Assembly (NCBI RefSeq): GCF_050003625.1
Contig: NC_134397.1
Coordinates: 196,251,063 to 196,315,062 of the forward strand
Reading direction: 5' to 3'
Length of the DNA stretch: 64,000 nucleotides
Origin: Haematobia irritans
Taxonomy: Eukaryota; Arthropoda; Insecta; Diptera; Muscidae
In this document: piece after piece, positions 46,907 to 58,352 of the stretch
How the letters are laid out: every line of letters starts with the position of its first letter
Position numbering within the stretch: position 1 is the first letter of the stretch
Made by a program: the position numbers and the translations under genes
The notes under the pieces: generated by a model
What the model was told of the DNA's origin: nothing
Databases searched by the model: none
The model's input: the letters and a program-made list of their open reading frames with translations, nothing else

Positions 46907-48785
46907 TAATTATACCCCTCGCCACACTGTGGAACGGGGTATTATAAGTTAGTGCATATGTTTGCAACACCCAGAAGAAGACGATATAGACAAATGGTGT
47001 TTTTGGCAAAAATGTTCAAGGTGGGTTCCTGAGTCGATATAGCGATGTCCGCCTGTCCGTGAACACAGTTTTTTGTAATCAAAGTCTAGGTCGCAGTTTT
47101 AGTCCAATCGTCATAGACTTCAAATTCGGTTCAGTATTAGATATAGCTCCCATATATATCTTTCGCCCGATATGGACTAACACGGTCCCAGAAGCCAGAG
47201 TTTTACCCCAATTTAGTTGAAATTTTGCACAAGAAACACAATTAGTAGTATAGTCAAGTGTGCCGAATTTTATTGAAATCGGTTCACATTTAGATATAGC
47301 TCCCATATATATCTCTCGCCAGATATGGACTAATACGGTCCCAGAAGCCAGAGTTTTACCCCAATTTGGTTGAAATTTTACACTAGGAGTACAATTAGTA
47401 GTGTAGTCAAGTGTGCCAAATTTTATTGAAATAGGTTCAGATTTAAATATAGCTCCCATATATATCATTCGCACGATTTACACTCATATGACCACAGTGG
47501 CCAATATTTTACTCCGATGTAATTGACATTTTGCACAAGGAGAAAAATTATCATTGTAGCTATGCGTGCCAAATTTGGTTGAAATCGGTTCAGATTTAGA
47601 TATAGCTCCCACATATAGCTTTCGCCCGATTTACACTCATATGACCACAGAGGCCAATTTTTTGCTCCGATTTAGTTGAAATTTTACACAAGGAGTGGAA
47701 TTAGCATTGTAACTATGCGTGCCAAATTTGGTTGAAATCGGTTCAGATTTAGATATAGCTCCCAAATATATGTTTTTCTGATTTCGACAAAAATGGTCAA
47801 AATGCCAACATTTTCCTGGTAAAATCGCCACTGCTTAGTCGAAAAATTATAAAAATGACTCTAATTTCCCTAAACTTATAATACATACCCAGCAAAAAAA
47901 TTTGGAAGTTCTTCCAAAGGCACAACTTTAAAAGCACTTCCAGAAGATGTTCCAATGATGTTCTCTATTTTAACTACACAGGAAGTTCTTTTCATTAAAT
48001 TTTTTGTAACATGCTTTTTTCATATTTTTAATGGGTAATTTTAACTTTTTTTTCAAATTGGTTAAAAACAGTTTAAGAATTCATAAAATGGCACGAATTA
48101 TTTAAATTTTGTCAAAAAAATGCTAAATCTAATCAAAAAGAAATTGTGAATTTTTTGAAATATTTGAAGTCAAACGTTTCAAACAGGCGTTAGAATCCAT
48201 TAAAAATTATAAAAAATTATAAAAATTATTTATTTGACAAAGTATCACAGAATTTTTTAATTTACATCCAAAACACTGAATTCCGATTACAGCTAAAGAA
48301 GTAATGCAAATTCAGTGCACCGGCTGTTGAAATGGATAACTTCCGTCCTATGACAAGCCCATGTTAAATTAATCGCTTCTGCGTCAATTTTGCACCACTT
48401 CCGGATCCAAAAGGAACATTTTCATTACTTTTTTGGCGACGCTTTTTTGCTCGGTATATATCGAGCGATAAATCATAAATAAACTTTTGCGAAGTTTCCT
48501 TAAAATTGCTTCAGATTTAAATGTTTCCCATATTTTTTTTACTAACATTGTGTTCCACCCTAGTGCATTAGCCGACTTAAATTTTGAGTCTATAGATTTT
48601 GTAGAAGTCTATCAAATTCTGTCCAGATCGAGTGATATTTAAATGTATGTATTTGGGACAAACCTTTATATATAGCCCCCAACATATTTGACGGATCTGA
48701 TATGGTATCGAAAATTTAAATCTACAAAGTGGTGCAGGGTATAATATAGTCGGCCCCGTCCGACTTTAGACTTTCCTTACTTGTT
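46907..48785 (+). mobile_element. DINE-1/Helentron-like element, subfamily D, with MITE insertion
   Basis: ATTATACCCCTCGCCACACTG start, GTCCGCCTGTCCG tract, monomers at ~47130-47860 (CTCCCATATATATCTTTCGCC), then a MITE. It ends GTGGTGCAGGGTATAATATAG, hairpin GTCGGCCCCGTCCGAC, TTACTTGTTA. Non-coding. Confidence 0.75.
47886..48458 (-). mobile_element. MITE of CCCAGCAAAAAAA type, near-complete
   Basis: CCCAGCAAAAAAATTTGGAAG to GGCGACGCTTTTTTGCTCGG, ~570 bp, the longest uninterrupted copy of the family here. Inserted between D monomers. Confidence 0.78.
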
Positions 48786-48793
48786 ATATAGTA

Positions 48794-49134
48794 GGTTAGG
48801 TTAGGGGGCAGCCCGATGTATCAGGCTCACTTAGACTATTCAGTCCATTGTGATACCACATTGGTGAACTTCTCTCTTATCACTAATTGCTGCCCGATTC
48901 CATGTTAAGCTCAATGACAAGGGACCTCCTTTTTATAGCCGAGTCCGAACGGCGTTCCACATTGCAGTGAAACCACTTAGAGGAGCTTTGAAACCCTCAG
49001 AAATGTAACCAGCATTACTGAGGTGGGATAATCCACCGCTGAAAAACTTTTTGGTGTTCGGTCGAAGCAGGAATCGAACCCACGACCTTGTGTATGCAAG
49101 GCGGGCATGCTAACCATTGCACCACGGTGGCTCC
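48794..49134 (-). mobile_element. tRNA-derived SINE, full length, second copy
   Basis: Reverse-oriented copy of the SINE at 6192-6538, running from the (AACCT)n tail at the left to the tRNA-like head at the right (A-box region ends 49134). ttatatagta repeats flank both sides. It lies ~355 bp upstream of the Oamb splice acceptor. It is non-coding. Confidence 0.88.
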
Positions 49135-49148
49135 AATTTATATAGTAG

Positions 49149-49461
49149 GTTTTCTATAGAACATAAATTAATAGACCTCCACCATTTCGTTGCAACCATA
49201 GTCGTTGAACATACAACCCACTACAAGGAATCATTGAAAATCTGTAATTTCCTTAAAAATATCTCTAATATTTTTTGTTACAAAATAAGTTTTTATTTTT
49301 ATTCATAAAAAAAATATTCGGTGTCATTAAAACGCTTTCTTGAAATGAAAAATGAAAATAATACAAAATTTGAACAAAACACAACTACAAAAATATTCTC
49401 TCCGAGCACTCTTACTCCATTAATGCAGCATCCTACTTCCTTCACTGACTAATGACATTTC
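49149..49461. other. Intronic DNA upstream of the Oamb exon
   Basis: No repeat or ORF of note between the SINE and the polypyrimidine tract. Likely single-copy intron. Confidence 0.55.
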
Positions 49462-49489
49462 TCTGTTTCCATTCTCTTCCTCATTGTAG
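49462..49489 (+). promoter_or_regulatory. Splice acceptor of the Oamb exon
   Basis: A pyrimidine-rich tract (ctgtttccattctcttcctc) runs into attgtag at 49489. The reading frame of the receptor is open from just after this AG, with receptor-like residues (GSRFDEQRLTLRIHRGRG) encoded upstream of the first in-exon ATG at 49639. That ATG is therefore internal, not the start of the protein. Confidence 0.85.
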
Positions 49490-50460
49490 GTTCAAAAGGA
49501 ATTGGATCACGTTTTGATGAGCAACGTCTAACACTTAGAATACATCGAGGTCGTGGTTCTAATCAGCATGAGTCAACTCATAGCAATGGCAGTACACAAA
49601 GTACTACCACAACACTGGGAACACCATCACCTGAACGGATGAGTAAATACTCAACGCGACGCATGCATAATCATGATAAAATCAAGATATCCGTTTCGTA
49701 TCCATCCAATGATAATATATCGGAAATGGCACAACATGTTCATGAGTCGAATAACAGTCACAGTCACAACCATCATCATCATCATCCGCATCACGAGCGA
49801 GGACGCACTGCATCGGCCAGTGGTAGCAATATGCTCTTCGCAGTTCATTATGGTTCACACAATGGCCGGGAATGCACTGAGACACAATTGTATAGACACC
49901 AGCACGCGGGTAATTGTTATCTGCAGGTGGGTAAATCCATGCCCGATATGATGAGGAGAGCATCGAATGCCAGCGATACAAGTCATCAATTGATGCCAAC
50001 CAATCGACCGAATAAGAAAATGGGCAAACGCAATATTAAGGCTCAAGTGAAGCGGTTTCGCATGGAAACCAAAGCAGCCAAAACTTTGGCCATCATTGTG
50101 GGTCTATTCATCTTCTGCTGGCTGCCCTTTTTCACCATGTACATTATAAGGCCGTTCTGTGAGGATTGCATTGACCCTTTGCTGTTTTCCATACTCTTTT
50201 GGTTGGGCTATTGCAATTCGGCCGTGAATCCCATGATTTATGCTCTATTTTCCAAAGATTTTCGTTTTGCCTTTAAACGCATCATATGCAAATGTTTCTG
50301 CTCCAGCAAATCCATCAACTTGAAAACATCGAGGCGTGGCAGTGACCTATCAGCCATACGTATTCGCGGCCGAACACCCAGTATTACACCCAGTGCAGCG
50401 GCGCATTCATTTGGCGATGAGTCCGAATATCATCCATCCGAACATAGTGAACACAGATGA
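49490..50460 (+). CDS. Oamb: Octopamine receptor (Oamb-type GPCR), terminal coding exon
   Basis: The exon encodes the distal third intracellular loop, TM6, TM7 and cytoplasmic tail of a class A amine receptor. It opens with two bases completing a codon (phase 1), then 322 codons to TGA. Visible features are a Ser/Thr-rich stretch (STQSTTTTLGTPSPER), a His run near 49765-49800, the basic segment KAQVKRFRMETKAAKT before TM6, the FCWLPFF motif of TM6 (about 50083-50148), and TM7 with NPMIY (about 50226-50240) followed by a Cys-rich juxtamembrane tail. I recognise the loop and tail as those of Drosophila Oamb, the octopamine receptor of mushroom bodies and oviduct that signals through Ca2+ and cAMP. 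In Drosophila, Oamb isoforms (K3, AS) differ by alternative 3' exons covering this same part; which isoform this is I cannot tell. TM1-TM5 exons are not in the window. Other alpha1-like amine receptors are the main alternative. Confidence 0.87.
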
Positions 50461-50661
50461 CCCTCATTCGGACCCACCAATTCCACATCACAAAATAGTT
50501 TGGGGGTCCGAAAGACAAGTTTAAAAGTTCCTGTATATGAGATATGTCATCCATTGGTTATGGATATGGGTAGTGGTGGGGGCGGGGGAGGTGGCGGAGG
50601 AGGTTGCAGTGGCACAGGTGTTGGAAGTGGCAATGCAAATGGTAAAAGAACTCCCTTGTAG
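50461..50661 (+). other. In-frame 66-codon extension after the Oamb stop (candidate readthrough peptide)
   Basis: Directly after the TGA at 50458-50460, whose next base is C, the same frame stays open for 66 codons and ends at TAG (50659-50661). The peptide contains NSLGVRKTSLKVP, VYEICHPLV and a run of ten Gly encoded by mixed GGN codons, which looks like protein-coding rather than AT-rich 3' UTR sequence. TGA-C is the leakiest stop context known in insects. Alternatives are an ordinary 3' UTR that is open by chance, or a nonsense allele or assembly error in a longer tail. Confidence 0.5.
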
Positions 50662-51244
50662 CCCTTAATGGAAATGCAATGTTTTAGAGTGGGAATGGAT
50701 TCTCCGACAAGGGCCGCAGGTCGAGAGGAGGGGCGTAGACATAGTGTTAGAATTAAAAATTGTAAAGAATCCACAAATAAAAGGGGCAGGGCAATACGCT
50801 TAAAGTAAAAAAAAAACACAAAAACATAGGAGAATGTTCAACAAGAATAAAACAAAAATTAACATTTATAACAAAAAAAAAAAACATTTACTAGAAACCC
50901 CATATTTCTGTAAGAACAAAAACCAATACCAATACAAATACCTGTAGCTATAGCTATAACCATACGATTACCAGATACAAATACAACTAAGCAAATGCGA
51001 ATGCACAAACAACTAACCATCTTGACTTCATTAAAACTCAATGCGGTTAATTAATTTAAGTTAAATTTAATTAAGTAATTACATATAAGTGTTAGGCCCA
51101 CTTTTGCACACTATCGTTCATACTATCTACAGGATATCTGAGTGAGATTGCATTGCATGGAAGTAGGGTAAAGGCAGCATATGCCTCTAGTTAAGCGAAT
51201 TACAATTAAATTGGTTTATATACCCTAGCAAAAGTGTATTTTTT
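50662..51244 (+). other. Probable Oamb 3' UTR
   Basis: No repeat or ORF is evident. Candidate poly(A) signals AATAAA lie at 50776-50781, 50846-50851 and 51344-51349. The first would give a 3' UTR of roughly 340 nt after the annotated stop. Which one is used cannot be told from sequence. Confidence 0.45.
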
Positions 51245-51429
51245 TATTCCCATTTAAATTGAAAGAATTTAACACCACACTCTTAATATGATACAATTTA
51301 ATTAAACTCTTAACTAGGGAATTGAATATTAACTGTAAGTAAAAATAAAATATTAAATATTTATTTATATATTTAAAAATAATAATATACAAAAAATGAA
51401 GCTGGGTTTTCCTTAAATGGGCTTTAAAT

Positions 51430-52735
51430 TCCCACCAAAAAAATTTTGGAAGTTGTTATATACACTCAAAAAAAATTTACTTGGATCCAAAGATTTTGAC
51501 CTTCCTTTAAGGATTTTGCTATTATTATATTCTTTAAAATAAAGACATTTTTTAGCGACCTATCTGGCTATAAATCTAGGACCAATAAAAATAAAATTAG
51601 GATACAGATCTCATTTATCAAATTTTCATTGTCTTTCGCGGTTTATTAATAAAGGTACTCACGTACAAAAAATGTCAGTTTAAACATCTAAATTATAACG
51701 GATACTTCAAAGTAAAAAACATTTTCTCAATTCCAAGAAAAACTTTAAACCAAAGACGCTAAATCCTCAAAATAAGTCTTAGCCTATATTTCAAGCGTTT
51801 TTATCTTAAATCTTAAGTTTCAATATTGCAGTTAATTTGAGGACAATTTCTTTAAAACAAAAATTTGTTTTTTTTTAACTTTAAGAAAAATTAGCCTTAG
51901 TTCAAAGACATGCGGATTTAACGGAGTGCCTCCCTTTACAAAATTTGTGTCTTAAATTTAAAGAAAAAATTTGTGAAGCAAAGATTATTAATTTTATTTT
52001 AATTTTTAATAAGTCTTAGCCTATATTTCAGGCGTTTTTATCTTAAATCTAAAGTTTCAATATTTCAGTTAATTTGAGGACAATTTCTTTAAAACAAAAA
52101 TTTGTTTTTTTTTAACTTTAAGAAAAATTAGCCTTAGTTCAAAGACATGCGGATTTAACGGAGGGAGGCAAATTTACAAAATTTGTGTCTTAAATTTAAA
52201 GAAAAAATTTGTGAAGCAAAGATTATTAATTTTATTTTAATTTAAATTTTATTATTTTAAAGAAATTTGTCCTTAATATTTTGTAAATTTCGCATCCTAA
52301 AATTTAGGTTGCGAAATCTTTAATATCACGTAAATATTTTTTTCAGTGTAGGCACAACCACTTCCAAAAATGTTCTCCCACAGGAAGTTCTTTTAATTCA
52401 ATTTTTTATATCTCGATTTTTTCTTAGTTTGAATGGGTAATTTTAACTTGTTTTGTTTCAAAGAGATTAAAAACAGAGTAAGAATTAATAAAATGGTAAC
52501 AATTATTTAAATTTCGTCACAAACAATGCTAGATCTGTTCCAAAAAAGTTACGAACATCAGGCAGAATGCATTAAAAATAATAAAATATTATAAAAATTA
52601 TTTATTTGGACAAATATCACAAAATTTTTTATGCAAATTCAGTGCAACGACTGTTGAAATGCTGGACACTCGACTCATGACAAGCCTATGTTAAATGCTG
52701 CGCCAATATTGCACCACTTCCGGATCCGGTAATTT
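51430..52735 (-). mobile_element. MITE of CCCAGCAAAAAAA type carrying a nested MITE
   Basis: CCCACCAAAAAAATTTTGGAAGTTGTT, then an inserted TACACTGAAAAAAAT-type element (51471-52350), then the host continues with GGCACAACCACTTCCAAAAATG to TTGCACCACTTCCGGATCC. Confidence 0.7.
51471..52350. mobile_element. MITE of TACACTGAAAAAAAT type, nested
   Basis: Inverted ends TATACACTCAAAAAAAATTTAC and GTAAATATTTTTTTCAGTGTA. It contains a 237-bp tandem duplication (51771-52007 and 52008-~52250) that the copy after the gap lacks. Confidence 0.72.
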
Positions 52736-52893
52736 TTACCAAACAAAAATTCAAAAAACTACAAACTGGAAGTTAAATAATATTTACTGGAGATGAGTGT
52801 AAGAGATGTATTGTAAAAATATCTCTATTCCCTACTTAAATCATTTTTTTTTTTGACAATAAAAAATTAGTTTCATACACATTGTATTTTTAT

Positions 52894-53491
52894 ACACTGA
52901 AAAAAAAAAGCATGCCCGTTTCCAAAGATTTTGTCTTTACTTTAAAAGTTTTGGTATTGATTCCGATCCAAAGAAGCGGAGAATACAAGTAAGGATACTT
53001 TTAAGACACAATTCTCTTTTAAATTTGGGTTTTGTGTACTTGCTTCTAGGAAGCAAATTTTAATTTTTCGCTTTTCGGCTTGTTATTTCATATGCTATCA
53101 AAGTCCTTTAAAAACGAGTTAACACCAACTTTATTTTCCAAATTAAGACTGTTGTTGACTGATTCCAAATTAAGACTGTGTTAAAAAACATGTCCTATTT
53201 TTGAACAATTTTTAGCAACAATTTTAAGACAATTTCATTAAATTTAAAGAATTTTTCTGAATTATTAAAGTCAAGTTGACCTTAGCCCAAAAATTTTTTC
53301 TTTCATGTTATGATACCCAATTTTAAGTGAAATCACTTAAGAACAATACGACTTCATTGAAAAGTTTATCGACTTTTGGACAAGGAAAAAAACTTTATAT
53401 TAGAGAAATGTGTCTTCTATGCTAAACAAAATTTGCATTCGTATTTTAAGGACATGAAATCTTTGGCCTAACGACAATATTTTTTTCAGTG
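52894..53491. mobile_element. MITE with TACACTGAAAAAAA ends, second subfamily
   Basis: TACACTGAAAAAAAAAAGCATGCC to CAATATTTTTTTCAGTGTA, ~600 bp. The interior is distinct from 51471-52350. Related partial copies lie at ~60037-60430 and 63886-64000. Confidence 0.68.
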
Positions 53492-54686
53492 TACCCACCA
53501 CCATAGAATGGTGATGAGGGTATAATACGTTTCTCATTCCTTTTGTAACCCATCAAAATATCGATTTCCGACTATATAAAGTATATATATTCTTGATCAG
53601 GGAGAAATTCTAAGACGAAATAACCATGCCCGTTGTCTGTCTGTTGTAATCACGCAATCCTGCAATTTGGCACAGATTCGTGTTTTGTTTGCAGGCAGGT
53701 CAAATTCGAACATGGGCTATATCGGTTCATGTGTTGGTATAGCCCCAATATAAACCGACCCCCCGATTTGGGGTCGTGGGCTTCTAGAAACCGTATTCTC
53801 TATCCGACTTATCTGAAATTTGAAATCTGGTAGTATTTTAGGACCACAAATAGCTGTGAGTGTGAAAATGGGACGTATCGGTCCATCTTTTGGTATAGCC
53901 CACATATATACCGATCTCCCGATTTTACTTCCTGGACTTCTACAAACCGTATTCGCAATCCGATTTGCCTAAAATTTAAAATCTAGAGGACCACAAAGAA
54001 GTTTGCCGAAAAAAAGTCTATCGATCCATGTTTTGGTATAGCCCGCATATAGACCGATCTCTGGATTTTACTTCTTGGGCCTCTAGAAACCATAGTTTTT
54101 ATCCCAGTTGCCTTAAATTTGAAATCTAGAGGTTTTTAGGGCCATAACTAGGTGTTCCGAATATATTGTGTACCCGCCCTCCAATTTGGGGTCTAGATTC
54201 TGTAGGTTTTTCAGAACCACATTTAGATGTGATGAATTTGGTGTGTATCGGTTCATGTTTTTGGTATAGCACCCAAATAGACTGATCACCCGATTTAACT
54301 CATTGGCAGTGTTGCCAGTATTTTCGGGCTCTTGTCCCCAAAATAAGGCGCTTTCATCCTCAAAAATCCCCAATTTAATTAAAATTCCCCACAAAAATCC
54401 CCAATACAGATTTTGGCAAGTTTTTTGAAAAAAGGAATATGCTCTATTGTAAAAAATCCGCCATAATCTAAAAATTGTAAAACTATGCAATTTTTGTTAT
54501 ACAAGTTTGCGAGTTATAACAAGATTAAAATTTCAAAATCCAAAAAATGAGACGGGTGCTCATAATATTATCTGATACAAACCGTCATCAGAATTAATAA
54601 TTGGTATAAAGAGTCATCGAATTCGTATCTTATGCAAATCATCTTCTAAATGCTCGAGAAATAAAAATAGGAGTGGGAGTTGTGTA

Positions 54687-55620
54687 AAGGGTGATTTGTT
54701 AAGAGCTTGATAACTTTTTTTTAAAAAAAAACGTATAAAATTTGCAAAATCTCATCGGTTCTTTATTTGAAACGTTAGATTGGTCCATGACATTTACTTT
54801 TTGAAGATAATTTCATTTAAATGTTGACCGCGGCTGCGTCTTAGGTGGTCCATTCGGAAAGTCCAATTTTGGGCAACTTTTTCGAGCATTTCGGCCGGAA
54901 TAGCCCGAATTTCTTCGGAAATGTTGTCTTCCAAAGCTGGAATAGTTGCTGGCTTATTTCTGTAGACTTTAGACTTGACGTAGCCCCACAAAAAATAGTC
55001 TAAAGGCGTCAAATCGCATGATCTTGGTGGCCAACTTACCGGTCCATTTCTTGAGATGAATTGTTCTCCGAAGTTTTCCCTCAAAATGGCCATAGAATCG
55101 CGAGCTGTGTGGCATGTAGCGCCATCTTGTTGAAACCACATGTCAACCAAGTTCAGTTCTTCCATTTTTGGCAACAAAAAGTTTGTTAGCATCGAACGAT
55201 AGCGATCGCCATTCACCGTAACGTTGCGTCCAACAGCATCTTTGAAAAAATACGGTCCAATGATTCCACCAGCGTACAAACCACACCAAACAGTGCATTT
55301 TTCGGGATGCATGGGCAGTTCTTGAACGGCTTCTGGTTGCTCTTCACTCCAAATGCGGCAATTTTGCTTATTTACGTAGCCATTCAACCAGAAATGAGCC
55401 TCATCGCTGAACAAAATTTGTCGATAAAAAAGCGGATTTTCTGCCAACTTTTCTAGGGCCCATTCACTGAAAATTCGACGTTGTGGCTCGTTAGTAAGTC
55501 TATTCATGATGAAATGTCAAAGCATACTGAGCATCTTTCTCTTTGACACCATGTCTGAAATCCCACGTGATCTGTCAAATACTAATGCATGAAAATCCTA
55601 ACCTCAAAAGAATCACCCTT
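54687..55620 (-). mobile_element. DD41D (rosa-type) mariner-like transposon, internally deleted
   Basis: A 934-bp element between TA dinucleotides at 54685-54686 and 55621-55622. Both termini begin AAGGGTGATT, with weaker similarity inward. It holds the catalytic part of a transposase, but only ~110 bp separates its first Met from the right end, too little for the DNA-binding domain. It is inserted into a B-type repeat. Confidence 0.85.
54794..55507 (-). pseudogene. DD41D transposase, catalytic domain only (237 aa)
   Basis: The open frame contains the DDE core: D35 (LFSDEAHFWLNG), D128 (WFQQDGATCH) and D170 (CDLTPLDYFLWGY). Forty-one residues separate the last two, the spacing of the DD41D 'rosa' family within the Tc1/mariner superfamily. 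No stop codon breaks it. The N-terminal paired helix-turn-helix region, normally ~100 residues, is absent, so the product could not bind the element ends by itself. It could be a deletion derivative mobilised by full copies elsewhere. Confidence 0.8.
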
Positions 55621-56044
55621 TAGTTATGGATCAAAACTTAGTTCTGAATAGCTAAGAAATAAACTGGGGTGATCGATCAAAAGGCATTGTTGCCCCGATA
55701 TGAACTCTATTATATATGTTTGATATATATACACACAAAAAAATAATACATTTATTTTATGAATAGTGTTCACAAAAATTTTCCAAACACTAGATTCATA
55801 AATTATATGAAAACAATTCATAAAATAAAAAATACATGTTTTCATTTACCAAGAATATATACATAATATGAATGGAGTTTTTAATATTATAAATGAAGTA
55901 TACATATTTTTCGTCATTGAAACATATGTACTTTTACATAATGTATACTAAAAACGTTATGCTTTACATTTAACTTTTCTTTTAGATTTTTCCCCTGATT
56001 CTTAATGCCTGCAAATTGGTCAAAATGTATGAACCCATTTACAC

Positions 56045-56174
56045 TTCAATGTAGAACGCCGTTCGCACTCGGCTATAAAAAGGAGGTAAGAGAGAAGTTC
56101 GCCAATGTGGTATCAAAATGGACTGAATAGCCTAAGTGAGCCTGATACATCGGGCTGCCACCTAACCTAACCTT
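56045..56174 (+). mobile_element. SINE fragment, 5'-truncated
   Basis: Matches the SINE from ATGTAGAACGCCGTTCG to the CCTAACCTAACC tail, with an internal deletion of ~55 bp after CTATAAAAAGGAGG. It is part of the insertion pile in the 53.5-59.5 kb element. Confidence 0.8.
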
Positions 56175-56458
56175 GTACTAAAATCTATAAATTTTTGCAA
56201 TGAAGTCGGTTTGTCCTTATTGGACATAAAATTGGGTATCCTAACATGAAAGAAAATTTCCTTTTTCCTAAAGTCAAAATGGCTTTAATATTTCTGAAAA
56301 ATTTTTCAATTAATTACATCGTCTTTAATATTATTGACAGTTTAGTAAAAGATATTTGTGACGTCAATGTGTCCTCACTTCAATTTTCTGCTTCTTTGGT
56401 TGGGAATCAATATCAAAATCATTAGCGTAAAGACAACATCTTTGGAGCTGTGAATATT

Positions 56459-58352
56459 TTTATACCCTCCATCATAGGATGGGGGTATATTAACTTTGTC
56501 ATTCCGTTTGTAACACATCGAAATATTACTCTAAGACCCCATAAAGTATATATATTCTGCGTCGTGGTGAAATTCTGAGTCGATCTAAGCATGTCCGTCC
56601 GTCCGTCCGTCCGTCCGTCTGTTGAAATCACGCTAACTTCCGAACGAAACAAGCTATCGACGTGAAACTTGGCACAAGTAGTTGTTATCGATGTAGGTCG
56701 GACGGTATTGAAAATGGGCCATATCGGTCCACTTTTACGTATAGCCCCCATATAAAGGGACCCTCAGATTTGGCTTGTGGAGCCTCTAACAGAAGCATAT
56801 TTTATCCGATCCGGCTAAAATTTGGTACATGGTGTTGGTATATGGTCTCTAACAACCATGCAAAAATTGGTCCACATCGGTCCATAAGTATATATAGCCC
56901 CCATACAAACCGATCCCCAGATTTGGCTTGCGGAGCCTAAAAGAGAAGCAAATTTCATCCGATCCTGCTGAAATTTGGTACATGGTGTTGGTATATGGTC
57001 TCTAATAACCATGCAAAAATTGGTCCACATCGGTCCATAAATATATATAGCCCCCATATAAACCGATCCCCAGATTTAGCTTGCGGAGCCTCTAAGAGAA
57101 GCATATTTCATCCGATCCGGCTGAAATTTGGTACATGGTGTTGGTATATGGTCTCTAGCAATCGTGCAAAAATTGGCCCACATCGGTCCTTAATTATATA
57201 TAGCCCCCATATAAACCGATCCCCAGATTTGGCTTGTGGAGCCTCTAAGAGAAGCATATTTCATCCGATCCGGCTGAAATTTGGTACATGGTGTTGGTAT
57301 ATGGTCTCTAACAATCGTGCAAAAATTGGTCCACATCGGTCCATAATTATATATAACCCCCATATAAACCGATCCCCAGATTTGGCTTGCGGAGCCTCAA
57401 AGAGAAGCAAATTTCATCCGATCCGGCTGAAATTTGGTACATGATGTTGGTATATGGTCTCTAACAACCGTGACAGAATTGGTCCATATTGGTCCATAAT
57501 TATATATAGCCCCCATATAAAACGTTCTCCAGATTTAACCTCCGGAGCCTCTTGGTGGAGCAAAATTCATCCGATCCGGTTCAAATTAGGAACGTGGTGT
57601 TAGTATATGGTCGCTAACAACCATACCAAAATTGGTCTATATCGGTTCATAATCATGGTTACCACTCGAGCCAAAAATAATCTACCAAAATTTTATTTCT
57701 ATAGAAAATTTTGTCAAAATTTTATTTCTAGAGAAAATTTTGTCAAAATTTTATTTCTAGAGAAAATTTTGTTAAAATTTTATTCGGTTCATAACAAAAT
57801 TTTCATCTTTGTCAAAATTTTATTTTTATAGAAAATTTTGTTCAAATTTTATTCGGTTCATAATCATGGTTGCCACTCGAGCCACAAATAATCTACCAAG
57901 ATTTTATTTCTATAGAAAATTTTGTCAAATGTTTATTTCTATAAAAAATTTTGTTAAAATTTTATTTCTGTAGAAATTTTTGTCAAAATTTTCTTTCTAT
58001 AGAATATTTTGTCAAAATTTTTATTTTTATAGAAAATTTTGTGAAAATTTTATTTCTATAGAAAATTTTGTTAAAATTTTATTTCTGTAGAAAATTTTGT
58101 CAAAATTTTATGTCTACTTTGTAAAACTTATTGGCTCGATCTTTTTTGATTTAATATATACCACGTATGGATTTACATACAATTTAGAAGATGGTGTTAG
58201 GAGGTTTTAAGATACCTTGCCATCGGCAAGCGTTACCGCAACTTAATTAATTCGATTGTGGATGGCAGTGTTTAGAAGAAGTTTTTACGCAATCCATGAA
58301 GGAGGGTACATAAGCTTCGGCCTGGTCGAACTTACGGCCGTATATACTTGTT
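56459..58352 (+). mobile_element. DINE-1/Helentron-like element, subfamily A
   Basis: Complete copy: TTATACCCTCCATCATAGG, GTCY tract of six units (56591-56622), about five monomers, the 30-bp minisatellite (57668-58118), GGAGGGTACATAAGC, hairpin TTCGGCCTGGTCGAA, TATATACTTGTT. Non-coding. Confidence 0.77.
57668..58118. repeat. 30-bp AT-rich minisatellite
   Basis: Units of TTTTGTCAAAATTTTATTTCTATAGAAAA type, ~14 imperfect copies. The same unit occurs inside other A and C elements at 7372-7540 with 8991-9115, 12785-13022, 15330-15610 and 60751-60905. Confidence 0.85.

Larger units (their letters stand above)
51245..53012. repeat. Segment duplicated after the assembly gap (copy 1)
   Basis: Nearly identical to 62492-64000. 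It includes the end of the Oamb downstream region and the nested MITEs. It differs mainly by carrying a 237-bp tandem duplication. Confidence 0.92.

Noticed and set aside
49651..49999. Frames antisense or out of frame to the receptor exon
   Set aside because: Shadows of the Oamb coding sequence, including the His-codon run read as Met, Asp or Ile.
50547..50819. Minus-strand Pro-rich frame downstream of Oamb
   Set aside because: Reverse of the Gly-codon run in the candidate extension. No other support.
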